Part shown: positions 33,701 to 41,900 of the stretch, piece by piece | How positions within the stretch are numbered: the stretch's first letter is position 1 | Layout of the letters: every line of letters starts with the position of its first letter | Origin: Synchiropus splendidus | Lineage: Eukaryota > Chordata > Actinopteri > Syngnathiformes > Callionymidae | DNA: 64,000 bases | Direction: 5' to 3' | NCBI RefSeq assembly: GCF_027744825.2 | Contig: NC_071343.1 | Coordinates: forward strand, 15,424,866 to 15,488,865 | The notes under the pieces: model-generated | Seen by the model: only the letters and a program-made list of their open reading frames with translations | What the model was told of the DNA's origin: nothing | Database searches by the model: none | Program-made: the position numbers and the translations under genes

Positions 33701-35137
33701 GTTCCTCTATGTGTGTGGCCGCTGCATGTGGGAGGGGTTGCCGAGTGAGTGACGTCTCTCCAGAAGTGAAGAGGTGCCCGGTGCGTGTCCAGCTCTGAAT
33801 GTGCGCTTCTGTGCAGTTTGGCTGTGACAAAGTCATAAACCAAGTAACGCTCTGTCCCAGACTCGCCTCATCCCCGACAACAGGACATCAAACCCTGGAG
33901 TGCACGCTCCAGCCTCAGAGGGGTCGAGGAGCACCTCTCCTGTGACCCTCTACCACGGTCCAGTGTGGAGACAGGAAAGGTTTTACACCTCAATATGAAG
34001 TAAAAACAGTCAGCAAATGTAGCTAAAGGGACACGTCTGCATACAGAGGCTGCGTTATACACAATATCAAAGCGCGTCGTGGGTCAGCGCACATTATGTT
34101 TTTCCGGCTTTTTTCGGGGCGAGTTCGAGTTCGGATTTTTGATTTTCAAGAAAATCTCAAAATTTTTTTGAGAACTCCGATTTGTTCAAAGTTCGAGGCG
34201 TTCGAAAACCAAGGTACCACTGTATTTAGATGGGCTTTTAATGAGAATAATTGACAAAATATGAACTTAGGTACTAGTATAATAGTATTTTGGACCCCAA
34301 GGCTCTGTAACGGTGGCACAAAATGATCACAGTGAGGGTACAATGACGTAAGTGCTTTCCTAAAAGTGTTGCAGTTGTGACAACTGAGAGGTGAAGGTTG
34401 AATGATGTTCCTTTAAGAAGGCTTGAAAAGAAAAGTTATTTTCTCACATATTGTTTGTTGAAGTTGATCACTCCTTCCTCAAAGGCAACATCTTTGGTCT
34501 CGTCTGCTTTTCCCAGCTTCTGAAGCACCTGTGTGGCAGAGAGGCTGGTTAACATTCTCACAGACACCACACACTCAACCGAAGCTTTTCTGAAGAATGA
34601 TTCATTTCTTGCTTCCACGTGAACAGCGCCCCCCTCTGAAACAAGCGTCGCATTGCACCGAGATTCGAGGATGCTGAATCGGGCCTCTTTTGGCTGGAAT
34701 TCGCGCTGCAGTCTGTGTGATATGTCGTGATAGCGGTGGTGAATGCGAAAGAAGTGAGGCGAAGCGTGAGCGATACGTTCGTAAGGAGGAATTAAGATGG
34801 ATTATTTGAAAGCCGCGACCCCGCCACATAAGTCCATCCAGGCATCATTAAGAGCAGGCCTGGAGTAAGCCACATCGGTGCCCGCTGACTGACATTGCGA
34901 GAGGAAAGCGTGTCTATTCTCGGGTGTTATCTCTCCTCAGCAGCTTCTCACAACCATCATGTCGTGATGCGCCACTGCGGCTCGGCGCTGGATGCGGCCG
35001 CTGGGCCTCCGCATCCACACCTCCACCGCAGAACACTCCACGCGTCCTACCTTCTCCTGGGCTCTGGTTAGCTTTTTCTGCACGTTGCTGGCCACCTTCC
35101 CCGCCGTCAGCCCCTTCCCCAAATTCAACTCAGCCAT
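21604..35137 (-). CDS. bin1: Bridging integrator 1 (amphiphysin II), complete, 19 coding exons
   Basis: N-BAR/SH3 adaptor that bends membranes and binds dynamin and clathrin; acts in endocytosis and muscle T-tubules. Exons (minus): 35137-35051, 34528-34448, 33169-33115, 33046-32952, 31233-31138, 31077-30967, 30900-30808, 30727-30642, 30556-30481, 29082-29027, 27296-27227, 27138-27016, 26903-26820, 25676-25656, 24000-23581, 23307-23194, 23076-22999, 21872-21771, 21705-21604. All phases join, giving 649 codons if every exon is used. The amphipathic N-terminus MAELNLGKG plus BAR occupies about 1-278, a proline/CLAP region 279-378, an acidic insert 379-556, and SH3 about 575-649. BIN1 rather than AMPH is shown by the start, by the exon for residues 176-206 and by the SH3 sequence. 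The muscle basic (phosphoinositide) exon and an NTFTVKA-like segment of mammalian BIN1 were not found. ATG 35137 has AAG before and G after; an in-frame upstream ATG (35188) is not homologous. Confidence 0.95.
21771..21872 (-). CDS. bin1: bin1 exon 18: first half of the SH3 domain
   Basis: Residues 583-616, [20 protein letters not shown] to IPFDNPEEQ. It contains the SH3 ALYDY-equivalent HDYAA and the acidic RT loop that contacts Arg residues in the dynamin proline-rich domain. Confidence 0.95.
22588..22785 (-). mobile_element. LINE (non-LTR) 3' fragment, copy A, in bin1 intron 17
   Basis: About 200 bp closely matching copies B (61040-61320) and C (61834-62100). The intact frame of copy B on the minus strand reads like the C-terminus of a non-LTR ORF2 (RWFGHVQRR...GRPKRR). 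5'-truncated; clade not decided. Confidence 0.6.
22999..23076 (-). CDS. bin1: bin1 exon 17
   Basis: Residues 557-582, [18 protein letters not shown] and MPPGFLFK. The (L/M)PPGF(L/M)(F/Y)K stretch immediately precedes the SH3 domain in all amphiphysins. Confidence 0.92.
23194..23307 (-). CDS. bin1: bin1 exon 16: Pro-Glu repeat
   Basis: Residues 519-556, [20 protein letters not shown] onward with PE dipeptide repeats to EEAAPEE; 114 nt, phase 0, TCTCAG acceptor and GAG|GTGGGT donor. Probably a disordered spacer before the SH3 domain. Confidence 0.8.
23581..24000 (-). CDS. bin1: bin1 exon 15: acidic exon with 20-residue tandem repeats
   Basis: 140 codons (379-518), acceptor TTTAACAG at 24001 and donor CAG|GTAACG. 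Three 20-residue units start at His410, Arg430 and His450, consensus (H/R)[19 protein letters not shown], followed by a partial unit (EDWPEEEQ) and a Glu-rich tail. The DNA period is exactly 60 bp. An alternative in-frame acceptor (CTCCTCAG at 23947-23954) would start the exon at 23946. No counterpart is known to me in mammalian BIN1. It is assigned to bin1 by strand, phase and position. Confidence 0.75.
24238..24309. mobile_element. Tc1/mariner-type fold-back remnant (solo paired TIRs)
   Basis: Inverted arms at 24238-24263 and 24283-24309 (ACAGGGGTTGGACAAAATAA against its near-complement) enclose only about 20 bp. The motif GGTTGGACAAAATAATGGAAA is typical of Tc1-like fish element ends. It lies in bin1 intron 14. 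Confidence 0.6.
25656..25676 (-). CDS. bin1: bin1 exon 14: 21-nt microexon, NWDSW motif
   Basis: Seven codons (PANWDSW, 372-378) between TTTTTACAG and GTGAGC, phase 0 on both sides. It sits where mammalian amphiphysins have PWDLW, the second clathrin-binding motif, here with Ser in place of Leu. It is supported by splice signals and position only. Confidence 0.75.
25865..26417. mobile_element. Non-autonomous hAT element, 553 bp, with 8-bp target duplication
   Basis: The ends are CAGTGTTTTTCAACC and its imperfect inverse (GGTTGAAAAACACTG). The flanking 8 bp CCATAACG is present identically at 25857-25864 and 26418-26425, the target-site length of hAT transposases. There is no transposase frame. 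It lies in bin1 intron 13, between the microexon and the clathrin-box exon. Confidence 0.85.
26820..26903 (-). CDS. bin1: bin1 exon 13: clathrin box
   Basis: Residues 344-371, [18 protein letters not shown]...VTQ. LLDMD (352-356) is a type-I clathrin box matching LLDLD of mammalian BIN1/AMPH. 84 nt, phase 0, so skippable. Confidence 0.93.
27016..27138 (-). CDS. bin1: bin1 exon 12: CLAP-type adaptor-binding region
   Basis: Residues 303-343, [15 protein letters not shown]...[10 protein letters not shown]...ISITSPTE, 123 nt, phase 0. It aligns with human [22 protein letters not shown] and VPEISVTTPSQ around the clathrin/AP-2 binding block. Confidence 0.93.
27227..27296 (-). CDS. bin1: bin1 exon 11: proline-rich linker
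   Basis: Residues 279-302, [20 protein letters not shown] and SPSK, following the BAR domain. It corresponds to the Ser/Pro segment of amphiphysins and contains a possible SH3 ligand (PPPIPK). Confidence 0.9.
27297..29026 (-). other. bin1 intron 10 (1.7 kb)
   Basis: No mobile element recognised. A CpG-richer patch at about 28810-28960 might be an internal regulatory site. The place where mammalian BIN1 carries its basic muscle exon; I could not find a matching Arg/Lys-rich exon. Confidence 0.7.
29027..29082 (-). CDS. bin1: bin1 exon 10: end of the BAR domain
   Basis: Residues 261-278, [18 protein letters not shown], plus two bases; ends CCAG|GTAAGT. Confidence 0.92.
29083..30480 (-). other. 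bin1 intron 9 (1.4 kb)
   Basis: Includes a single hAT-like terminus (CAGAGGTGGGCAATT, about 29734-29748) with the following ~80 bp, but no second end. Otherwise A/T-rich non-coding DNA. Confidence 0.6.
30481..30556 (-). CDS. bin1: bin1 exon 9
   Basis: Completes Ser235 and encodes [20 protein letters not shown] to KEISR (260); ends CGG|GTAAGA. Confidence 0.95.
30642..30727 (-). CDS. bin1: bin1 exon 8
   Basis: Residues 207-234 plus two bases of Ser235: [18 protein letters not shown] and [10 protein letters not shown], the strongly conserved third BAR helix. Confidence 0.95.
30808..30900 (-). CDS. bin1: bin1 exon 7: optional brain-type BAR insert
   Basis: Residues 176-206, [15 protein letters not shown] to SSLSRSQ, 93 nt, phase 0 at both ends so it can be skipped without a frameshift. 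It matches in place, length (31 aa) and sequence the alternatively spliced neuronal exon of mammalian BIN1, absent from AMPH, and is the best single discriminator for BIN1. Confidence 0.9.
30967..31077 (-). CDS. bin1: bin1 exon 6
   Basis: Residues 139-175, [20 protein letters not shown]...[11 protein letters not shown], containing the basic, membrane-facing face of the BAR dimer. Donor AAA|GTATTA. Confidence 0.93.
31138..31233 (-). CDS. bin1: bin1 exon 5
   Basis: Residues 107-138, [18 protein letters not shown]...LGQFPDIK, 96 nt, phase 0; second BAR helix. Confidence 0.95.
31234..32951 (-). other. bin1 intron 4 (1.7 kb)
   Basis: A/T-rich, no gene or mobile element recognised. Confidence 0.7.
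32952..33046 (-). CDS. bin1: bin1 exon 4
   Basis: Residues 75-106, [20 protein letters not shown] and [12 protein letters not shown]. The donor is the weaker GAG|GTCAGA, but the joined phase and homology support it. Confidence 0.93.
33115..33169 (-). CDS. bin1: bin1 exon 3
   Basis: Residues 57-74, [18 protein letters not shown], plus the first base of Ala75; ends GAAAG|GTGAGT. Confidence 0.95.
33525..34222. mobile_element. Tigger-like non-autonomous DNA transposon, copy 1 (698 bp)
   Basis: Starts CAGAGGTACCTCGG, ends in the inverse (CCAAGGTACCACTG), with TA on both sides as expected for a Tc1/mariner-superfamily insertion. It is near-identical over most of its length to copy 2 at 35675-36409, which explains the duplicated 64-codon open frames. 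It lies in bin1 intron 2. No transposase motif. Confidence 0.8.
34448..34528 (-). CDS. bin1: bin1 exon 2
   Basis: Residues 30-56, [13 protein letters not shown]...FNKQY, 81 nt, phase 0 at both ends; first BAR helix. The [13 protein letters not shown] core is nearly invariant in amphiphysins. Confidence 0.95.
35051..35137 (-). CDS. bin1: bin1 exon 1: N-terminal amphipathic helix
   Basis: Residues 1-29, [14 protein letters not shown] to KKLTRAQEK, ending phase 0 at AAG|GTAGGA. This is the helix that folds on membranes at the start of the N-BAR domain. Kozak context is good (A at -3, G at +4). Confidence 0.95.
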
Positions 35138-35674
35138 CTTGTCAGCGCAGAGATCAGTCAGTGGATGCGGGGAGGACGGGAGACACACGCACGCAACGAG
35201 CCGCTACGGTGACCGTTTGGGCAAATTCATCAATGTCCAGTGGAGAAACGACGGCGTGAGGGGTTTGTGTGTGTGTTGTGGAGCCGTGGCGTGTGAGTGG
35301 GAGGATGGTCAGCAGGGAGCTGGACTGTAATTCTCCAATATTCAGCTGTTGTGCGCATCTGAGGCAGGAGAGGAGGAGGATGCTGCCGGAGATGCTCTTA
35401 AAGGGACAGCACCGCAACAATACGGCCACTTACCCGCGCGGCTAAACCGGAACTCCACACACTTCAAACCGAATATTTGTTCTTGTAAAACGACATGTTC
35501 CTATATCTTCCCAAACTCTTTTCTCAAGCAGATTTTTGAGTGTTTATCTCGTCCAACAGGTCAACAGTTGGAGGATCTCCAAGAGAAAAACCGAACATCA
35601 TCTCAGTTTCCTCATTCTGCTCCAAGTGTCTCATAGATGACACTTTTTTTAAGTGTCATTTTCTAACCGAAATA
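35138..35674 (-). promoter_or_regulatory. bin1 5' UTR and promoter region (approximate)
   Basis: GC- and CpG-rich sequence immediately upstream of ATG 35137, limited distally by the Tigger-like insertion. The CpG-rich zone continues into intron 1 (to about 34970). No TATA box recognised; transcription start not determined. Confidence 0.45.
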
Positions 35675-36409
35675 CAGTGGTACCTCGGTTCTCGACCACA
35701 ATCCGTTTCAGATGGCCGTTCCAGAAGCGATTTGTTCGAAATCTGAATGGATTTTTCCCATTACAATGAATGGAAAATGAAATAATGCGTCCCGAGCCTT
35801 AAAATAGGCTTTTGTAGGAGTGAATGTAGAGTGTCTGCTGCAGGTGCGCTGTTCCTCTATGTGTGTGGCCGCTGCATGTGGGAGGGGTTGCCGAGTGAGT
35901 GACGTCTCTCCAGAAGTGAAGAGGTGCCCGGTGCGTGTCCAGCTCTGAATGTGCGCTTCTGTGCAGTTTGGCTGTGACAAAGTCATAAACCAAGTAACGC
36001 TCTGTCCCAGACTCGCCTCATCCCTGTCCCAGCTCCAGCCCACAACAGGACATCAAACCCTGGAGTGTGAGCTCCAGCACCGGAGGTGTGGAGAGCGAGC
36101 ACCTCCCCTGTGACACTCTACCACGGTCCAGTGTGGAGACAGGAAAGGTTTTACACCTCAATATGAAGAAAAAACAGTCAGTAAATGTAGCTAACGGAAC
36201 ACGTCTGCATACAGAGGCTGCGTTATACACAATATCAAAGCGCGTCGTGGGTCAGCTGATCGGTCCGCGCACGTTAGGTTTTTTCCGGCTTTATTCGGGG
36301 GCATTAGAGTTCTGGATTTTGGTTCGAAATCCGAAACAAAAAAATCTCGAAATTTTTGTTCGAACACTTTGTTCGAATTCAAGGACGTTCGAAAACCAAG
36401 GTACCACGG
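35675..36409. mobile_element. Tigger-like non-autonomous DNA transposon, copy 2 (735 bp)
   Basis: Starts CAGTGGTACCTCGGTTCTCGA and ends with the imperfect inverse, flanked by TA. Same orientation as copy 1. It inserted about 540 bp upstream of the bin1 start codon, so it may overlap the distal promoter. Confidence 0.8.
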
Positions 36410-38400
36410 TAGGTCAGATTTGACAAAATGAAAAGTTTCTTCGGCCCAACAATTGAACTGGCCGTCACTAATCGAACATAGTTCTTACTGGAAAAACATA
36501 ATGGTGATGTCACACTAACCATTACAGTAACTCATTTTGAAATTCAAAACATTTAGAGCGTTATCTCTATTGAAAATGTCTTCCGGGACAGACAAGTTTT
36601 ATTTATATTAAGGTCTTGTCTATATTGCATTGTTACTATATCATAATGCATTTATAAGGCTTTATAGATGTTGTTATGAACCCTTATAACAAGGGTTCTA
36701 AAATAATATACGGTGTTTGATTTGAGAGAATAGTGTTATAATGTGTAGTAACAGTACATGTAATAGTAGTACACGGTGTGGTTAGGTTAGGGTTATGGTT
36801 CAGCATTCCCATGTCTTCATAACAAGATGAAGTTAAGTCCACAACTAATGATACATTATAACCCCAATCATAAGATACCATTTGTGACTGGTGTGCATCT
36901 GCATTGCGTGTCTGTATTGTTTTGCGTCAGAGACAAGAATCAGGTCACGATTGCAGGAAGATGCATAAATCACTGACTGCATATAATCGAAAACCCACAA
37001 AATCAGCACCACGGTTGACCACTCAAAGTGAATTAAAGACATACATTAGTGTCACACAACAAGAAAACACATCTCACATTAATAAGTACAAACATTAACG
37101 AAGCTTTAAAATATATAAATATGCAAACAAAATAATCCTGACAGGTACTGCAAGAGAGGATGGCAACAAACATGAAATGTGGACACTTAACGTTTACAAA
37201 ACAATAGGGGAGAGGGAGGTCTCCACCTTGCTTCAATGCAGAAACAAACAAGAAGGAAAAAGTAGGAGGGCAACACGTTAAACACAAACATAAACATAAA
37301 GCCAGGAATACTTTAGATTTACAGTGGATATTCAGAACGATCATACATAACATAACATCTTTAGTAGAGTTTTTAAATCCATTATTATGTCATGAATACA
37401 CCAATGACGAATTACAAATGAAAGTAAAGTGTTGCCAAATGTTCTTCGTTGGAAATGATCATGGTCATGGCGTTTGCATCTGACTATACTCACAACATCA
37501 CAGTCACCAAATATTCAAGATGAATCTAGAAATGCTTTCATGACACCTCCCCATATAATCCGACATGATATTACAGTAACCTGTATGCATATGTTGTTTT
37601 AGTATTCTACATTATTGAATATTATTACACTGAATTTGTTATTTTGCAGCTCAACCTGAATGTTATGTTTTGCTTTTGTACGTTACCTTTTATTTTCAGT
37701 GTATTTTTTGAAAGGTTTAGCAAATATTAAAAGCGGTTCTGACACTTTTCAAATGTGTTATCGTAATGCTCTCTAATATTTTATTAGTATTATTTATTAT
37801 TGCAAAAAATAATACCATAAACAAATTATCCAATATAATAAATACATATAATAAAACAGAACACTTTCTGTACATGAATTTAAGTCACTAACCCAAATTA
37901 TCCGGCAGATAGCGCTGTTGCTCAATTTCTCACATCACGATGATGCTTCGCTTGCATTATTTAAGAATATCGCCTTTATCAACTCAATCACGAAATCGGA
38001 GTGCAGAACCAAATATAGGAAATTAACACGGATTTAATAATAAATAATTAAATAATACACAAGCATAGGCATACAAGAGTTTTGAAACACGTTTTTGTTT
38101 CAGTACATCAGAGATTTTTGCTACTGTTTCTGATGGGTTAAGTGAACTGTTTGGCGGAAAACATGAGTCAGCATCTATTCATACACACAATTTAGTGAAG
38201 GTTGAGTTGGAGTAAATAAGATTTGCATTAAATTTGCAAACGGCGTTTCTAGTAAATGTTGTTTGTGTGTAACTAACACTCCTGCTATAAAGTTGGAAAG
38301 AGGACATGATGAAAACATTATTTATTAGATGATTTATTTTCAGGAAAACATCATGCGAAAATTCTGAGCTCTCCAGGGTCCTGAAGGCACCACCAGCAAC
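36410..38400. other. Intergenic DNA between bin1 and tmem198
   Basis: No gene. A/T-rich, with a decayed-repeat-like zone at 36600-36880 (including a short GAACCC...GGGTTC hairpin near 36680-36700 and GGTTAGGGTT). Confidence 0.55.
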
Positions 38401-38933
38401 ACCAAAACATGACAGTATCACGGATGGCGAACCCTCTCTATCAGCTCGCTTACTCCCTCTTCGTCTATATTGCGTCCATTCTGCGCGCACTTTCCCCTCC
38501 CCTCGGCTTTATCCGCGACAACAACAACATTCAGCCACGTTTCACCGAACCCATTCTCCCCGCGCACGGTGAATAGCGCGGCTGCTCCCCCCCTCCGGGG
38601 CTGCGGGAATGGTTTAGTCCAGCATCCACAACCAGACTCGGAACACAAAGAGCAGCGAGTCGTCAGGAGGATGCGAGCATGATGTAAACATGGGACCAAA
38701 CCAGTAAAAAAAAAACATCCATAGCTTCCTTTCCGTTGGATTTGATGGTTAAGGCAGCACCTGTGCTCGGACCCGCTGACGAGAGGCTGAAACCGGAGTT
38801 GCGACTTGTTTCATTGTCGCGATGTGGCCTCTCTTAAACTGACTGAGTGGATATTGTTGTTGCTCTTATTGATTTTTCTCATGTACTAGTGGGTCACAAA
38901 GGAGCAGCGCCGCGAGTATGAAGCGTTTTGGAG
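38401..38933 (+). promoter_or_regulatory. tmem198: CpG-rich promoter and inferred untranslated first exon of tmem198
   Basis: A CpG-dense block (about 38470-38660) followed by sequence ending in a strong donor, GGAG|GTAAGTG, at 38933/38934. The tmem198 start-codon exon has a strong acceptor at 57654/57655, so an upstream non-coding exon must exist; this is the best candidate on the plus strand. The linkage is inferred, not observed. An alternative donor-bearing exon candidate is 43742-43793. Confidence 0.4.
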
Positions 38934-41900
38934 GTAAGTGAGCTCCCTTTGTTTGCCTGTTCTCACGCATGCTTGATAAATAACAAAGACTTGACTGGAA
39001 CCACCACAACTCGCATTCTAACCCAAACATGGCCACCTATAGGAGAACACATACAACCGATGTACATTCACAGCAGGATTATGTCAACGTGTCGCCGGTG
39101 CTTTTATTTTCATTCCGTTGTTTTTGGTGTTCACCCTTCACCTCTTTTTTAACCATTTATGTGCCTGCGCTCTGTCTATCTATCTATCTATCTATCTTAA
39201 ATATTCAAAATTGACAACTAGCACCTCTTAGTTTGAGGCTATTATTTGTTTTGTTTAATGAGTACATTGCCTAAACGCAATAACATCATCACTTGTGACA
39301 CTTTATAGTGTTTAAATACAGCTCCTGAGCGGGTCCCTCTTTTTTTTTATCACTTCACAAGATATTAAAAAGCATCACACAGAAGCCAGTTGAATTAAAA
39401 TAATAAGTTCCTCTAGTGAAAGTGAAGCATTTTTGTAATCATAAAATCACAATTGTGAGACACTAATAGCCGTTGCTGCATATTCTTGGTAGATAATTCT
39501 GGGTTTTATATCTTGTTAACAGCCATTTATGGTCCCGTACGGTCTTTAAATTGAGGATTTATTAGCTAGAAAACATTAACCACTAAGGGGTGTGATTTTT
39601 TTTTTTTTTTAATCAATATTTTTGTCCAGAACTGAACCAACCAACAATTATAAGCGAAGATGAATTTATGATTATTGAGCCTCAAAATAAAGCCTATTAT
39701 TCACTGTGGTAAAGGTGTGTGAGGAAGGTAATGTATTAAAAATAAATGGCTGCAAAAGGCCAGGAGACAAATGTGCTGTGTTGATCGGAATATTGGAGAA
39801 GAACATTACGCTCTCCCCTCGGGAATACTTTTGTCAGGGACACTGGTGAAACAAAACTGTAGCCATAACCAATTTGCGGCTGTAATACTGCTGATGCAGT
39901 TAAACGGTTTCACGCTGTAATTTCAAAAGGAGTTGGAGCAAAAGTCTGGGCTCTTTGAGTTCTACATTTAATAGAGAAATAGATGAGGTCCAAAGGTCAA
40001 GGAAAGCAGAGAACCAGGATAAAAAAGAAGAGCTTTCAGAAAGCCTCACGATTTTGCTGTGCAAAAACTTTTCTGACAAGTTTTCTAAAAGTGTGTCAAA
40101 TCCAGTGAGAATAATTCCCGAGCATGGTGGTAAACATCAAATATTTTCATTTGTCAACGCTCCTGAAACTTCCTCACCTACTTCTGTCTGGAAAACATAA
40201 GATATTTTAAATATCCTCATTGACCAGATGGAGACTCAAAAAAAATATTATAATAATTTAAAAAACAACGACAACAATTGTCTGTTTTCTAAACGCCTCG
40301 AGGCAAAATGATCAGATGTTTTGCATGAGTTTGTTGACTGAGCACCGCATGCCGGCATGTTTCCTGGTGTCAGGTAGAGAGGGGAGCGATTTCATGTTGC
40401 AATCGCACCATAAAGCAGCTGGTTACTTGATTGTTCCATCCTGAAATGACTCATTCTGCTTGATTAAACTGTCTTTAAATTGATGTAGCCTTGATGGAAA
40501 TGTCAGAATTTGCTTGAAGGCATAATTGAGATGATTGAAAGAGGAGCTTGTAGGACTTTGGTATTTCATTATTCTGGGGGTTGAAAACACAAGAATATAC
40601 CAAAGTAGGCGACTGAGAGAGCGGTGCTAGATTGGTGATCGAATTCGAGCAAACCCAGCAGGTATATATGGTGAAAAAGTGATGCTAGTTCTAAAGACTC
40701 CGGATCACTCGGGAAGAGTGATCAGATCTGGAACATCAGATAATGAGGCAAAGGTCAAAGGTACCTCATCTGATGACTCAAGCATCAAATGTCTTTGCGG
40801 TTGGAACTTGTTTGAACTGCCTTCGAGGTGTTTTGCTCGTCCCCTCACAACTGTAAACATTTGCTCAATGGCTTTGCTAAAGCACCTTCAGTTTTAAGTG
40901 CTGCTGTTTGACAAAAGCACCGCAGACGGAGGGAGAAAGATAAAAGGTGAGAAACTGATGGATAAATGTGGACAGGACAGAGAAGTCGATGCTAATCCCA
41001 TTTAAAGACTGCACACTTCTGTCATGTTCTTTCTCTGCTTCAAAGTTGCTGCACCGTCTGGACGTCCTTTAACGTTTCCCGCACGATGTGCATTACATTT
41101 CTGTCGGCCAGGATGCAGCAGTGTAATGAGGACAGCGTTGGGCAGGGAGAGCGGTCTGATCTGGATCACAGTGTGGAGGGAGCCTCGGGCGATATGTCTT
41201 GTGCGTGAGAGTCTGTCATGTTGCTGTGCTGCTACAGCAGACACCAGAACCAGACTCACAGATGCAGCATGTGTCGGCGCACAAGGACAAACAAACGTGG
41301 TGTCCAAACACGTGCGAAAAGATGGAACAGGACATTTGGTTTTTTAAATAGAATGGGCAAGATCAGCATTTTTCTATCTTCACCCCTACTCAAAAAAAGT
41401 CCAAATAAATATTCTCTCACAAAGCTGAGGGATTGGTGAGTGACCTAACTGTGTAAATGAAATAAACATTGTGTTCCCTTGAGAATGGGGACTTCAGATA
41501 GCGTTAAGTTTCACTGTGATACAGCTAGCTACAGTTGCCACGCTAATGACTACATGCGGAAACACTCAATATTTATTGTTTGCAAAAACAGTGTGATTGT
41601 TGATGATTCTTAGCTCTGAGAGGAGTTGCAGTGTCCCCGAAAACTTACATCAATTTGTTGGAAATTCTGTTTGTAGTTGGTAATCATGTGTTCATATCCA
41701 TGTGTGCACGTGATTCATTTGGCAGATAAATAAGAAAAATATATAAATTTCAGTTTGATTTCAGGGTTGTTCCACTAAACAAACTAGAGCAGCTGGTATT
41801 TCCCAGTTTTTTTTTTTCCCCAAACATGCAGGCTCTCACTGGCTGATGTCACACTGGACCACATCAGGGTTCCCCCACATCTAAAAGAGCATGGCGCACC

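Noticed and set aside
33642..36043. Duplicate 64-codon ORFs on the minus strand (33642-33843 and 35708-36043)
   Set aside because: They are the same frames repeated because both lie inside the two Tigger-like element copies; no transposase motif.
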